Origin: Pholis gunnellus
Taxonomy: Eukaryota > Chordata > Actinopteri > Perciformes > Pholidae
Direction: 5' to 3'
DNA length: 64,000 bases
Assembly (NCBI GenBank): GCA_910591455.2
Contig: OU342807.1
Location: 15,926,594-15,990,593, forward strand
Both the position numbers and the translations under genes were made by a program. A model generated the notes under the pieces. The model was given only the letters and a program-made list of their open reading frames with translations. It searched no databases and had not been told where the DNA came from. Every line of letters starts with the position of its first letter. Within the stretch, counting starts at the first letter, position 1. Positions 26,000 to 38,524 of this stretch are shown in pieces.

Positions 26000-26245
26000 C
26001 TTTGTCATGATCTTGGGTTTTTGCTGAGTCTGTTTCCTGTTTCATTTTGAAAGTCATCTCCTCTCGCGTCTTGTCTTGTTTACGTCCAGCCTGTGTTTGT
26101 TTCCCGCCCGTGTGATTGTCTGCTGCCTACGCCCTTATGAGTTTCACCTGATTGCTCGTCAGCCCAGCTGTCACCCGTCTCTCCTTATCTCCCTCCTTTC
26201 CTTGTGTATTTAGTCTCTGTTCTGCCCTCGTCTTTTGACTGTTGG
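26000..26245. repeat. dispersed fish repeat (pyrimidine-rich, tgtttcctgttt type)
   Basis: The series 'ctgagtctgtttcctgtttc', 'ctcgcgtcttgtcttgttta', 'ttgtgtatttagtctctgtt' resembles a short interspersed element common in teleosts. It is noncoding. Confidence 0.5.
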
Positions 26246-29200
26246 AGGCTCTTTGGAGATTTGTGACCTGCTTCCTGTTTGTCAGTTACCTGCCTTGTGT
26301 GCAAGCTTTTTATTTATTAATTAAACAATTAAAACTCTACCAGTCAGCCTGCTGTTCTATCTTCAAGTCCTTCTCCTGCACCTTTTCTCTAAACCACTAC
26401 ACCCTTTCATGTAAGACTCAAGTAGCACATGCTACATATTAACCTCCTCCATGTTTCTCGTCAAGTTCCAGCCCTTAACTTAAACATTTACAGTAGGTAT
26501 TGTAGTAATTTGGCAGAACTGCTTCAGGCCACCTACACAGTATTGGCTGCATTTTTGCCAACGTGAACATTGCACACTGCAGCAAATTGACATCATTATC
26601 TCATCAGACAAAGGCATGAACAAAAGTTCTTTGAGCCATGGAAACGATTAATTACAGCGTGTGTGGATGTGATGTGTCTTTGTGAGCTTCATAAAGAACA
26701 GAGGTCTATAAAAGAGGATTATGTGAAAACAATGAGATGGACGTGTATTGGTATTTAGAGTCAACAGATTTTATGACCGCTAGATCTATTTACAGGTTAA
26801 ATATTAGGATTATGTCTCATCCTTCCTAATTCCCTCCATGACATAATGTTCCTGCGGTAAAACCTTTTATAGAATCGTCTAACCACATTGTTTATCATCA
26901 GCTAAAGTGTCTACCGTTGGCTCATAAAACCCCATTTTCATACAGATCTTCATTTGTCTCACTGCGAGCATGTGTGCCTATGAAACTAGAACCTAAATGT
27001 CAGAAATCAAAACACACCATTAAAAAGCACAAAGAAAAACATCCCAGAAAGTGCCACTTTTTTTCTTTTATGTCTTTTCCAAACTGTGCTCAAACAGACA
27101 ATAGCTCTACAATAAATGATGTGAGTTAAATCACATTGCGTGTGTAATGGATATCTCAGTTAAGGTGTATCATCAGAGGAAAAATGAGACCAAAGAACTG
27201 ACTTTTTAACTTAAAATGTAATTAATCATCAATCATAAAATACACCGTCTCTGTATCTTACGATTGATGATTAGAGCGCTAACCAGTCCAGTAAGTGAGG
27301 GTGATGTTAAAAGTATTATGTTTCTGGAAATATATGTGTCAGAGTTCAGCTGTGTTCCTCACTTCAGACCATGTTTATCACATTTAATTGACAGTGAACC
27401 TGAGTAACCATCACATCAGTCTGAGCCCCTACTTTGGAGATGATGTCCCAACCCAGCTGTTTGTGTTTCAGAGAAAACAGGATCCTCAGGGTGTCTGCAT
27501 TGTTTGGGAAATCGAAGGAAAGTGATAAATTCCCATAACTTTCTGTATTTAATTCCCAGTCTGAGTTTGGTGTTGATTTAGTTTGTGATGTAATGCTCTG
27601 CATCCACACTCCAGATGTTTAAGATTAACTGTACTACCAACTCCAGGTGAGTCAGAAGGTTACGTTTTTTTTAGGAGGTTCTACTTTGGCCGGTTCATTG
27701 AAAAAAGCAATCTGTCCTGAAACCCCAGAACATCCGGGATTCACTGTATGCTAGTGTGTTGTAATTATTTAATTATGTGAAAATCAAGTTAGGGATCCAG
27801 TTGTAAGACCTTATTTCAGTTTTGCGTTTCCATCTTGCATATTGTTTAACTAACTTACCTCAGCAGAAGTTGGGCCAGGTAGTGCTCCATAGAGATACTC
27901 TACATTTATAGCATTTGAATGCAATATAAAAACACTTCATACATTGTTTATCCATTGTTTCAAGCATATATATGGACAAATCCATACTACTACAACTCCT
28001 CCTGTGAACCATCCATAACTCATATAAACAGATAATTAATGATTGAAAATATAACAGCTGTATCTATATAAATATGTCTCCACATTTTCTATTCATTAAT
28101 GTGCATTATATTGATTAGTTATGCACTTATTTTGACTATACCTATTAATGAGGTGTGTCTTTGTTAATAATTAATTACCATTTCCAAGGTCGAGATTAAA
28201 CTTTAAAGCTCAACATTGTTTCATGAGTTTTGAGCACATTAATGAACAATTTTAAACCTGTGTATGCAAATATTATTTATCATGGCTATGGCTTTGTAAT
28301 ACCATGTTATCAATCATTCATTAACTTAATACACCAGTTCAGTGCCTCACAGAAGTTGTAATTAATGACATATACATAAATTAGCACCTACAAATGGTTC
28401 GTATATCTGCTTTTATACCTCACTTTTTGTTTTAATTAATTTAACTAATGATCTACTTTCACAAATTAAAGAGGCCACAATTTAGAAGGTCAACTTTGAC
28501 ATTTATTAGAGTCATTGGAGCCCCTCTGAAAAACTATCAGAGTAAAGAAGGCCAGACTGGAGGTATAACATCACAGGATTAATATCAGCTGCGTTACGAA
28601 AATCAGTGCGCTGGCATGTCACTTTCACTGTGTCACCACAGAACAGCATGTACCTTGTGGAGAACTATTTGCTGAGTTCGGTGTGGGGAATGCAGCCAAA
28701 GATTTAAGGTCGAGAGTGAGAGTTATCTCTCCGTCCGCCTACACTGTCTCCCGTAGCGTCACCGCTGTGTGCGGCGGCCTGCACTGAATCATTCATACGC
28801 TGCTGTACACTTATCTCGGCATCATCGTTCAGACTGCAGACAAAGACAGGGAAAGTAACAGGAGGCAAGCTTCTCATACTTTTCCCAATCAGGCAACCTA
28901 CAGAGCCATTTACCCTTGAATGTGAAGAATATTTTTAAGATTTTACCCTTTTGAGTTCAGTACTTTATGTGACAAAGGACATGTTGATCTATGATGGGAG
29001 CCACTACCACAGCACTTGAATCCGATGAATGCCATTGATTTCAGCCCTCAAGCCGCAGAGGACCACCACTGATATTTCATCATGAGAGACTGATGATGAA
29101 ATGAAAATGAAATGGAGGGAGGGAGGGAGATGGACTGAGGAGATGAATGGCTTCAAAAATCCCAACCAACCCACAGCTATAACCGCCCCTATTATTGTTG

Positions 29201-30199
29201 GTGCTGTAAATCTCTTTGTGTGCGGAGCATTTGATTTTAAAACAGTGACATGTTATATGTTTAATTGTGGTCTTTGCTCCCTCGGTCTCCAAGGTTAATT
29301 GCTACCTGATCAATAACCATTTGCCTGTCTCTGAGCTGGTCATTAAAATCAATCTAACCAGTTCTAAAGAGGTTTATTAAAGGGAGGTGGTGGTAAATGC
29401 TTAAAGTGAGCGCCATAAAACTATATTTAGTTATAAGACTTATAAGACTACATCAAACAACAGCTATGACCCAAAGAATGATAGCTCAATTAATATTTAC
29501 ACAGAAGAAGAAAAGTGTCTGGTGTACATGGCCACATTCTTGCTCCAAATTAAATGAGGATGTTGGAAATGTATTTCTGTCAGTCTGGTTACATATTTTC
29601 CTCGAGTTGGTTTTGACAGATTAAAGATATGGTTGCCTTTTGGCCTGACTATGAAGAACATCTGTTTGTACACTGCCATTCAGCATTTTTTTACAAGGTT
29701 GATGGGAATTAAATGTTTCTCACTTGCTACTTCAAATCAGAAATGACAAAGAAGAAGAAGAAAACAGAGACTAATGGTTCTTGTTTTATTTCCTTTCATG
29801 GCTCTCTACCATACGGCCCTGTGGATCAGCTTTCAGGCTTGTTCAGTTTGTCTTCATTGGATAGTTTTTTATATCCTCTCAGCTTCTCTTGCTGGTTATT
29901 CTGCTATATTTGAGCCCCCAATTGATAAATAACATCAAAATATTTCATGTGAATTTTCAGTGAATTTTCTCAAGTATGGCAGTGGCGTGACAAGACGTGG
30001 AAGATCTTTTGTTTGACCCATAACCTCACTCCCAGTGTGCGTTTTTGCGGTCTTTATACTTCCTGGTTCATGGTTAAGTGGATTACATACCAATTGATTT
30101 TGTGGGATATCTACAAATGACCGCTTATTCATTTTTGTAGGGTTAGCGATGAACGCGGAATGAGAACAGCCTGACAGGATATTACATGTTAATTAATGA

Positions 30200-30300
30200 G
30201 CTTTAGTGGCAGAAGGCACATTTTGTTGCCATTGCGCCAGGCTAGCTGTTTCCCTCTGTTTACAGTCTTTATGCTAAGCTAACAGTTTGCTAGCTGTAGC
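30200..30300. repeat. dispersed repeat fragment (gctagctgtttccc type)
   Basis: 'gctagctgtttccctctgtt' followed by 'cagtctttatgctaagctaa' is a diverged copy of a repeat frequent in perciform genomes. Confidence 0.5.
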
Positions 30301-30384
30301 CTCAAGTTTACTGAATTAATTACCGCAGTAAACGAATATGTGTTCTGTGTTTTTAGTGTATAGCTTTTTTATGATGATTTTTAT

Positions 30385-30450
30385 GTTTCTAAAGTGTCTT
30401 TGAGAATTTTTAATAGCGCTCTATAAATAAAATGTATTATATTATTATTA
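30385..30450. repeat. SINE-like tail with (ATT)n
   Basis: 'aatagcgctctataaataaa' followed by an ATT-rich end matches a common fish SINE tail. Confidence 0.5.
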
Positions 30451-33239
30451 TTAATATCAGTATGGTATTAATCTTCTCAACTAACTCTCAGCAAGAATGG
30501 GAATATGTATGTTTCCAAAAATGTCCAACTATTTCTTTGAAATTGTAAGAAAGAAAAATGACACAAATCTGAGAATTCAGCACAGAAAAGAGCAGTGATT
30601 TCATCCACATCCAATAAAACACACAGCTTTCTCTTTGCAAATACCATAAACACAACACTAAGTAAAAGATTCTCTCACAAATAGCATTAAATGGAATTTA
30701 AATCAAAAAGTTGATAAGAAGTAGTAGACTAACACATTGTTTCTGGGCACGTTTAAAGCACTTGTTGGCGGTTGCAGGTAGGAGGTTAATGTATGTCCCT
30801 GACTGAATAGCTGATTGAGTAATTGTTTGTTTGTGTGTGGGTGAGTTGATACTGTAGGTGGGTGTTTGTGTCACCATCTTCTATTATTAGCTCTGCTGAC
30901 TTGATTAGCAGGTTGAGGTTCTTAAATCTTGCTCTGCTGCAGATCCACTTTAATTACCACTTCCCCTCTTTTATTCACACTGACAGGACCGCTGATCAAT
31001 CACTATACAGAGGCCAGTCCTTCACTTTTACTACCGCAGACGTCAGCAAATCAACAAAGCGCACCACCCATGTGGTATGATGGTGGGCGCTGTCAGCGAA
31101 CAGATCGTTCACCGCGATCCGGTATGTTGAGTCTCCCTGCAAAGTGCCAAATTGCATTGAAAATGTGGTTGTTTTTCTTCTTTGATATAAAGGTCTTGGA
31201 ATGGCATTGTGTGAAGTCTTCTTTATCGAGTCGCACAAAAAAGTCCTTCAACTGAGGATTTATGTTTGTCATTACTCATGCATTCTCTCTCCAGGCAAAT
31301 AACCACTCAATTCAAAACATACCACAAGCACATCAGCCAACTCAGCAAGAGCCTGAGCTTATATATTTATTCAGATTTTGATTAAACATGGTTTAGTGAT
31401 CCGATGTAGATCATTTAACACTGATTTGGAAAACTGTCGCTGGTTTTCACTATGAAAAAAAAAGATTTATGAGAAAAAAAAGCCACAGAAATGTTACGGT
31501 TTTACTATTTGCAAAGACAAGGAATGAAGTTTGGAGAATTTGACATCCCAGAACTGTCAGGAGATGTAGTGGATGTACTTTCTGGAACCTGCAGACTTTC
31601 AAACTGTTGAATTAAATCATATTGAAGGTTAACTGTAGAAGGAAATATATTAACCTCTTTTCTGTCTTTTACAAAAAGGTCACAGTGTTCTGCTTGTTAT
31701 CTTGGAGAATTTACTGCATGAACATTTTACCAAAATTAGAGTCCAGAGAATTCAGACTTTTCTGTGCATAAAGTATCCCTGATCATGATTGTCTTCAAAG
31801 GCTGGTGTTTGATTTCAAGTTGTGAACTGAAGCGTATTATCTCCAAAGATTTTGTAGCACATATTGCAAATGGAGCTGTTGTGGGAACAAGTGCATGGTG
31901 TTTGAGGACGTTTCAGAAGATGGTTCATGACAGGAAAAGTGAATGGAAAAAATGCACATGAGAAGATGAATGCCTGAAGCAAGCCAAGCAGTAGAGACAG
32001 TGCACGCTAAAATGTGCATGTGTGTGAATAGGTGGCCACAGAGGCTGGCTTCCCAATCATTGGAGTGTTTTTTTTCTCCTTTTTACTTTGTACATTTCAT
32101 GACACCACTTTGTTCTAAGTGTTCCTCTCCCTCCAACTCCCTAAACCCCAACAATTAAACCCTGACACAGATCATACATTGTTACAAAACAACCTAATTG
32201 TGTTGGCTTTGCTAGTCTCCAGTTACTCTGCTCTTGAGGCAGATACTGCTGATGCCTTGTGCTAAGTCTTTGTCTTTGCTGCCCTGTTTTACTTTGCTGG
32301 CCAAACCAGTGATGTGGTGAAAGAAACAAAGATAAAAAGGGGAATTCATAATCTTGCATTGGAGCGTTTTTTTCGGAAGACAAACACCATCACACACATA
32401 GCCTTCATGTTTCATGTGCACAATGGAGTTTTTACCAGTTACTGTCATTGGTTTGCAAATCTTCAAGGACATGCAGTAGACCCAACACGAGTATTCATAA
32501 CAGAGGGAGACAGTTCATCACGTCATTCATTTGACCTCATTTCAACACTGACAACAGAAGACGAATTACATTGGTGTTTGTTGTGAGCAATTTGTCCAGC
32601 ATTTGTGAATATTGAGTCAGGACAACTTTATAACCATTATCCAATTACCTATTGTATGTGTGTAACCATATTTCAGCACGACTAAATAAACAGAGAGAAG
32701 TCAATAACGAATGATGCATTACAATTCTATTTTGTGTCATGTTGCTGGTGATGATCAATGGAAACAGGTATCACAAAGTGGCATCCATCTCCAGTTTACA
32801 GCTCTGATGCAGTCACAGAGTAGAGCGGATACCTTTGACATAGCCCACTGCATTTTGGTCAATCCATGCGTCTGATCTATTGGACAGTAAACAAGATTTC
32901 AGTAAATTTCTTCAGCAGCTTGAGAGGCTATACTTAAAAAGCGGCAGCGTTTCCGAGCACCAGAGTCCCTTTAGAAAACCTCTCATTTTACAGCAGCAGG
33001 GTCTGACAGTCTGCCCCACGCAGTCCTTGTTCTGGTTCTCCTCTTCCTCCCTTCACTATAGCGGGCCCAGCAATAGTGTCGGTGGTGTTGGTGTTTGCTA
33101 CCAGCTGAGCATTTTAGCATGCTAATTAGCACTAATCACAAAGAACAGCTGAGGCTGATGGGAATATCAATAATGCTGCTGCCATTTGGTCAAACCAAAG
33201 GGACAAACTGAAATGTTGACCTGATAAGTCAGGGGATCA

Positions 33240-33370
33240 CCAAAGTCATTGGAAGTCTTAGGGGATCATATATGTGTGCACCACATGTTATGGCAATTCA
33301 TAGTGGTCAAGACATTTCAGGCAAAACCAAATATGTCAACCTCATGGTGACGCTGGAAGAAAAGTCAGGG
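33240..33370 (-). repeat. dispersed repeat, copy 1 of a family also at 35.1-35.6 kb
   Basis: 'ggggatcaccaaagtcattg' and 'gttatggcaattcatag' correspond in reverse to the family seen in forward orientation at 35090-35600 (for example 'gactttggtaatcctctgac'). The two copies are therefore inverted relative to each other. Confidence 0.55.
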
Positions 33371-35089
33371 GATCCAAAAAGTTACAGCTTGGTTACAGTT
33401 TATATCTTGTATTTATTGTGGCATTTTATTTCTAGCATTATTGTTATAGCTGTTGGACGATATTAAACGCGTCACTATAGAGGCGCTGCTAATGCCTCTT
33501 ATTATTATCTCTGCCTCAGCATTTCCCCAAAATGTTGAAATCTGCATTGCATCACTGAATGAACTGTATGTTACTACTGTATCAAAGAACACTGATTAAC
33601 GTTCGTACTTCTTAGTTGTATTGCCCCTTCGAACAAGAAAATCAGCTGTGATTGACCTTGTATTTTGCATTGCCCAGAATGGATGACCACTAGGATTTCA
33701 ACATCATACACGTTTTGTTATTTTTCTCGGCACAGCTCTCTCTCTCTCCCATCTTTGCAGAGTTTGATACACACAGTAGGTAGAACAGTAACCAAATATT
33801 ATAAATGATCTCTGAGTTCCAGCCAGACAGTCAGACGGCAGTTTTTTAAACAATTTGCACTACGAGAAGTGTGTGTTTCATCAGAGAAAAGTAGCTGAAC
33901 TTGTTTCTGTCTTTGACATCTTGTTTGTCTCCTCTTCTCTCGGCTGAATATTCTCATGCAAACAGTCCACTGTTTAATTCCTGGCCAGTCGTTTCTGAAG
34001 CGCCCAGACAGATAGCATGTGGCTTTCCACTCATAATAGCCAGCATCTCGTTAAAACGTCAGTGAGGAATGCAAAAGTACACGACCACCATACGTTTACA
34101 TGATATCATTGCTTGATTGAAAATAGCACCTTGCACTTGTGAAAATGACTGTCATAGGTTTAAATGTCCTTCTAGAAAAAAAAAATCTGATATTAGAGAG
34201 CAAACCAAATTCCTGTCAAATTCAGAGCAACTCAAATGATAGGAAATACTCAATCTCTCTGAAATACAGGCATCTGCTCTGCAGAAAGTTTTGGCAAAAT
34301 GGGTCGATTAGAGGAACCGTTGTGCAACAGTTGTGGTCGGGGAGTGTTGAGTCTTGAAGCCAAGATGAGATACTTGTGTGCACATGCAACAAGAAAAGCC
34401 TTTTCTTCTATCTTACATTTCAAACTTCAGGAAAGACAGAGATCTTACTCTTAAATGTTTCCAATCTGAGGAGCTCCTCCATCCCAGCGTGCTTCAAAGA
34501 TCATCAGGTATGCAGTCTGGTTGTTTTTTTTGACTTTGTGGTCAGTGGAGGAGAAGGAGGGTGTAGATGGAGCCTCAACCCCATAAACCCCAGACTTAGT
34601 ATTGGAAGAGCCAGCGGGCTGCAGAGGCCAAATGGCACCATTTTTAAGAGTAATTGATGAAGAAAATGGGCGCAACAGGGTCTCATTTCAGAGCCGGAGG
34701 AAAAACACACATGGCGGCCAAACACTTGATTGTTGCACTTAGAGCCTAAATGGGCACCAAGAAAGGAAGACAATCAGACAAATAATTGGCTCTTTAGCCC
34801 AAGAGCAGCACACACTGAAACGTGCCTATTCTGATGTGCCGATAAGATATATGAAGCCAATATAATAGAAAGCAATTTAGTACAGTATTCACTTCCCAAT
34901 ATTCTATGTCTATACTGTCTGAATTCCTTGTGTGGGGTTTTCACAGTCAGCTGCTTCAGTGTTTGACTCTTTCTCTTAGTTTTTTTACTGTGATATGTCT
35001 GTTGGAATAAAAGAGGCCAATTCATTTGTAAACAGTTTAATTTTTTTTTTTTTAGCCACGCTAAAATATCCTAACAACTATTGGTTGAA

Positions 35090-35600
35090 ATGCATGAGCT
35101 TAAATTCATGTTCACCAGAGAATGAATCCTAATGACTTTGATGACTTTCCTCTAGCGCCACCAGGTTTCCTTCAGTGTCTTTTGGCATTTCATGCTTTTA
35201 TTAGAGAGTCAACAGCAAAATGAGGGAGACATAAGGAACGACGTGCCAACAAAGTTCTTCAGCAACTGTTGGACAAATAGCCATAAAATGTTATTCATGG
35301 TTCCCAGAGGTTGAATCCAACTGACTTTGGTAATCCTCTGACGTCTCCTCTCGCGCCACAATGAGTTTCTGAGTGACATGTTTCAACAACTATGAGACGG
35401 ATTGCCTTGAATTTTGGTGGAAACATTTATGTTGTGCCATGTTCGGATCTGCAACTTTCCCATCACTCTCAGCAGTACTTTGTGTTTAGTGTGCTAATTG
35501 ACAAATGGTAGACGATGGTAAATATGCTCAACGTTATACCTGCTAAATATCACCAAATTAGCATTGCCATTGTGAGCATGTCAACATGCTAACTTTAGCA
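35090..35600 (+). repeat. dispersed repeat, copy 2 (gactttggtaatcc...gagcatgtcaacatgctaa type)
   Basis: Degenerate internal modules repeat within it: 'gaatcctaatgactttgatg' and 'gaatccaactgactttggta' are about 180 bases apart, each followed by a CCTCT-GCGCCAC block. It ends with 'gcattgccattgtgagcatg' and 'tcaacatgctaa'. This is a typical percomorph interspersed repeat without coding capacity. Confidence 0.6.
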
Positions 35601-36814
35601 AAAAAAGTGGTTTTATGTTCAAACTAATTGTTTTTTATTCAGTGAATCCCCGCTCACTTTCTGCTGCTTCACCCCTTAATAAACTTCTCTTTCAACAGAC
35701 AAGTTCTCATCGTACATATGAACAATGTTTCTCTAATAGACATTTATCATATTTTGTCAGTTTAACGTCACACTAGTACATCTTCAAAATACAGCACAGA
35801 CTTATTACACTGTTGTGCAACAGTACCATTCCTGCAGGTGCCTCTTTTTCAAATAAAAATGTAATCAAATTATATGTCTGTGCCCACCCCCACCCTCTTT
35901 CCTGTGAACCAGCAGACATGTTGCTCTTAACCTGTTTCCAAACCTCAACTTGTGAAAGAATGTGTCCAGCTGCTGCCAGCTCCCTGAGAAATGAAAACAA
36001 ACATGAGCACCTGTCCCCAGTCTGCAGGAGAGCACCACAATTAGAAATACACCATGCCTCATTCATGGTTTCAATCTGTCAATCAGACATATTTACATGT
36101 TTTCCTTAATGCAGCTGCAAAAACCTCACAGTCCTTGACGAACATCTGGAGCTTTCATGAGGAATAATATGACTTCTTCACAGTTTTCTTATGAGTTTCC
36201 ATAACATCTAGGCATTTGGATGCAAATGCTAAACAAAATATCTGATAATTCGACCAAAAATGGTTTTACTAAACTCTAAATAATAATGCCACTAAGGTCA
36301 TTTATTGAGAAAACTGAAATAGAAACCCCCTCTAACAGCAGACTGGTCCACTGTGTACTGGAGCTCTTTGGATAATTGATACCGCAGAGGTTATTTTGAG
36401 CACAGAATTGCGCATCAAACAGCGAAAAAAAAAAGAAGTATGAAACTGGATCTATTAATTAACGTCGATCCATGCAGCAGAAGCAAAAGGCTGAACTCTG
36501 TCTTCATGTTACAAGGAAACAATCCTAACCTTGTGAGCTGTTTCTTAACCAAGTCAAGGTGTCTTTTACTTTGTAGCTTTAAATATTTGGTGTAAATCCT
36601 AAAGGCAAAACGGGCCAATTTGAGATCTGACCAGATCATTTCTTAGAAATGTAGGTGACACACATAAAGTGCGTAACGACATGTCAGTGAGCGTATAGTT
36701 AATGTAAACAGAGAGCAGCGCCGCAACGCGCAGGAGAGCGGATGAGACTTGACTCAGGCCGGGGGCAGAGCAGAAGCAGAGACGCCCCCACAGACTGAAG
36801 ACACACTACAGAGA

Positions 36815-36822
36815 TATATAAA
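36815..36822 (+). promoter_or_regulatory. TATA box of the ptger1 promoter
   Basis: TATATAAA stands about 30 bases before a plausible start region near 36845. It is followed by an exon that ends in a good splice donor at 37083 (TACAAG then GTGAGA). A GC-richer segment (36716-36790) lies just upstream, in contrast to the AT-rich surroundings. The assignment to ptger1 rests on position: it is the next gene on this strand. Confidence 0.6.
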
Positions 36823-36876
36823 ACGTGACTCGGTACTTGAGTGTCAGTGGGGATTCGTCGTTATATTAAAGCCACC

Positions 36877-36993
36877 ATGAAACAACTGGACAGATTCAGC
36901 CATGGACAACACTCCGCAGAGGACATCGATGCATTGGACTTTATCAAAAGAAAAAATGATCTGTTTGTGGACTTTGCTGAAATAGTTTCATAG
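36877..36993 (+). CDS. 38-codon upstream ORF (or micropeptide) in the ptger1 first exon
   Basis: GCCACC precedes the ATG, giving a near-ideal Kozak context, and a stop TAG lies at 36991-36993. The predicted peptide of 38 residues is acidic and polar, has no signal peptide or membrane segment, and belongs to no family I know. It lies wholly upstream of the receptor frame in the same presumed 5' exon (about 36845-37083). The likely effect is translational control of the receptor, because few ribosomes should bypass such a start. A functional micropeptide, or the first exon of some other transcript, are alternatives. Confidence 0.45.
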   Translation: MKQLDRFSHGQHSAEDIDALDFIKRKNDLFVDFAEIVS

Positions 36994-38524
36994 ACCCTGT
37001 TTGTGGAGTATCTCTGGATATCTGACAAGGAAAGATATTTACTGGTTGTTCAGCTGGACCGAGAAGGATATCTGAACTACAAGGTGAGACATTTCTTCAT
37101 TTTAATGATTGAAAAAATAATAAAGTAGATCGTTTTTGGCTGAATTCAAGATTGCACCTTTGTCAATATATATGACAATTATTTTATAAATAACGTTTAG
37201 ACTTTATTATTACTGTTATCATACATTTCCTGTTCATACTTTCTTTGACGCTACTTTAGTGCAAAATATTCTGCAAGGTGCAACATAGCGCAAATCTGCC
37301 ATCTAACGGCTTATCTTCCACAACTAACAAGGACAAAACATAAAGTTTATTTTCTAATCACTCTAACAACCATGTTCTGATGTCAGGATCTGTATCAGCT
37401 ATTAGGTTTTCTTTCTTTAAAAAAAAAAAACTTTATGTACATTCTTAGTGAAATCATATCATCCATTTTGCATAATGATATAACAAAAAAAAAGAAGTAA
37501 TAAAATAAATAAATAATAAATGGATAGTAAAATAAGCTAAGAAAATAAATAATCAAAACAACAAAAGAAAATAAGATACTAACCAATTGGATTCAGGAAC
37601 TATACATCCACTTTTTCGTCACATTAAACTCCATATTATAAGAAAAGAAATAACTCTATTTATCCAGAATAAATGTGATAAAATAATCAGATGTTTACTA
37701 TATATTATAATCATATCTGTTAGCAGTTCCCAGTAGTTGCCTTGTAAGGTCACAGTATACAACATTGCTCAGCCAAACTAAACCTGAGTGATCAGAGTCC
37801 ACTCTCCATCATGTAACACTGCAGCTCAGACAGCTACTGTGATGAGTTCGTTCAGGCTGGACACACAGGGTTCAAAAGGACCTGGCAGGCTCAGAAGAGA
37901 TATTAGAAGAAGATTTGTGGGGAGACAAAATAAATGTTACAGGTCAGATCTTCAGTCACCTTAGGAGAATTTGTAGAAGTTATGTTAATCTCTTTAAGTT
38001 ATTCAAAGTCCCCACATCTTAATATTGAAAAGGTACGAGGTAATACACATAAGGGTTATGAATTGAATGCAAAGACAATTTAAAGTTTCAGTGCTTCTTG
38101 TGTGTCTGGGGGGTTGAACACCATTCTTTCAAAATAAGTTTCCTCATTAGGTGTTTTGTTGTTGGTGGTGGAGAGCGCTGTCTAACATAATGCTCCAAAA
38201 TCTCTCATATATGTTCATTTAGCTTGAGATTTGGTGACTGCAGTCATATCATACGATTCATATCATTATATTTACATCAAACCATTCAGTGAATACTTGC
38301 TCCCTGTATGAAATCTGCATTTCATTATTTCTTCACTCATTTCTTCAGGAATGTTCACCTCTATTTATGTGTGGCTTTTGCTGTTTATAATAATACTTCC
38401 ATATCATCAAGTCACCAGTATTTTATTCATGTTGATCCACAAGTCATATGCTCGGTACAAATGTGATCCTCTTTCTCTTGCAATCTCCCTTAACTATGGA
38501 CCTCTTGACCCTCAGAGTTCAGTG

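Larger units (their letters stand above)
23373..36700. other. intergenic DNA without a recognisable gene (second part)
   Basis: No supported exon chain was found on either strand between the solo LTR and the ptger1 promoter. Separate repeat entries cover 24814-25333, 26000-26245, 30200-30300, 30385-30450, 33240-33370 and 35090-35600. The remainder is AT-rich DNA (28.0-28.5 kb is notably A/T) with short chance ORFs. An 81-codon minus-strand frame at 27364-27609 has a protein-like composition but no recognised family or good splice sites. Confidence 0.55.
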
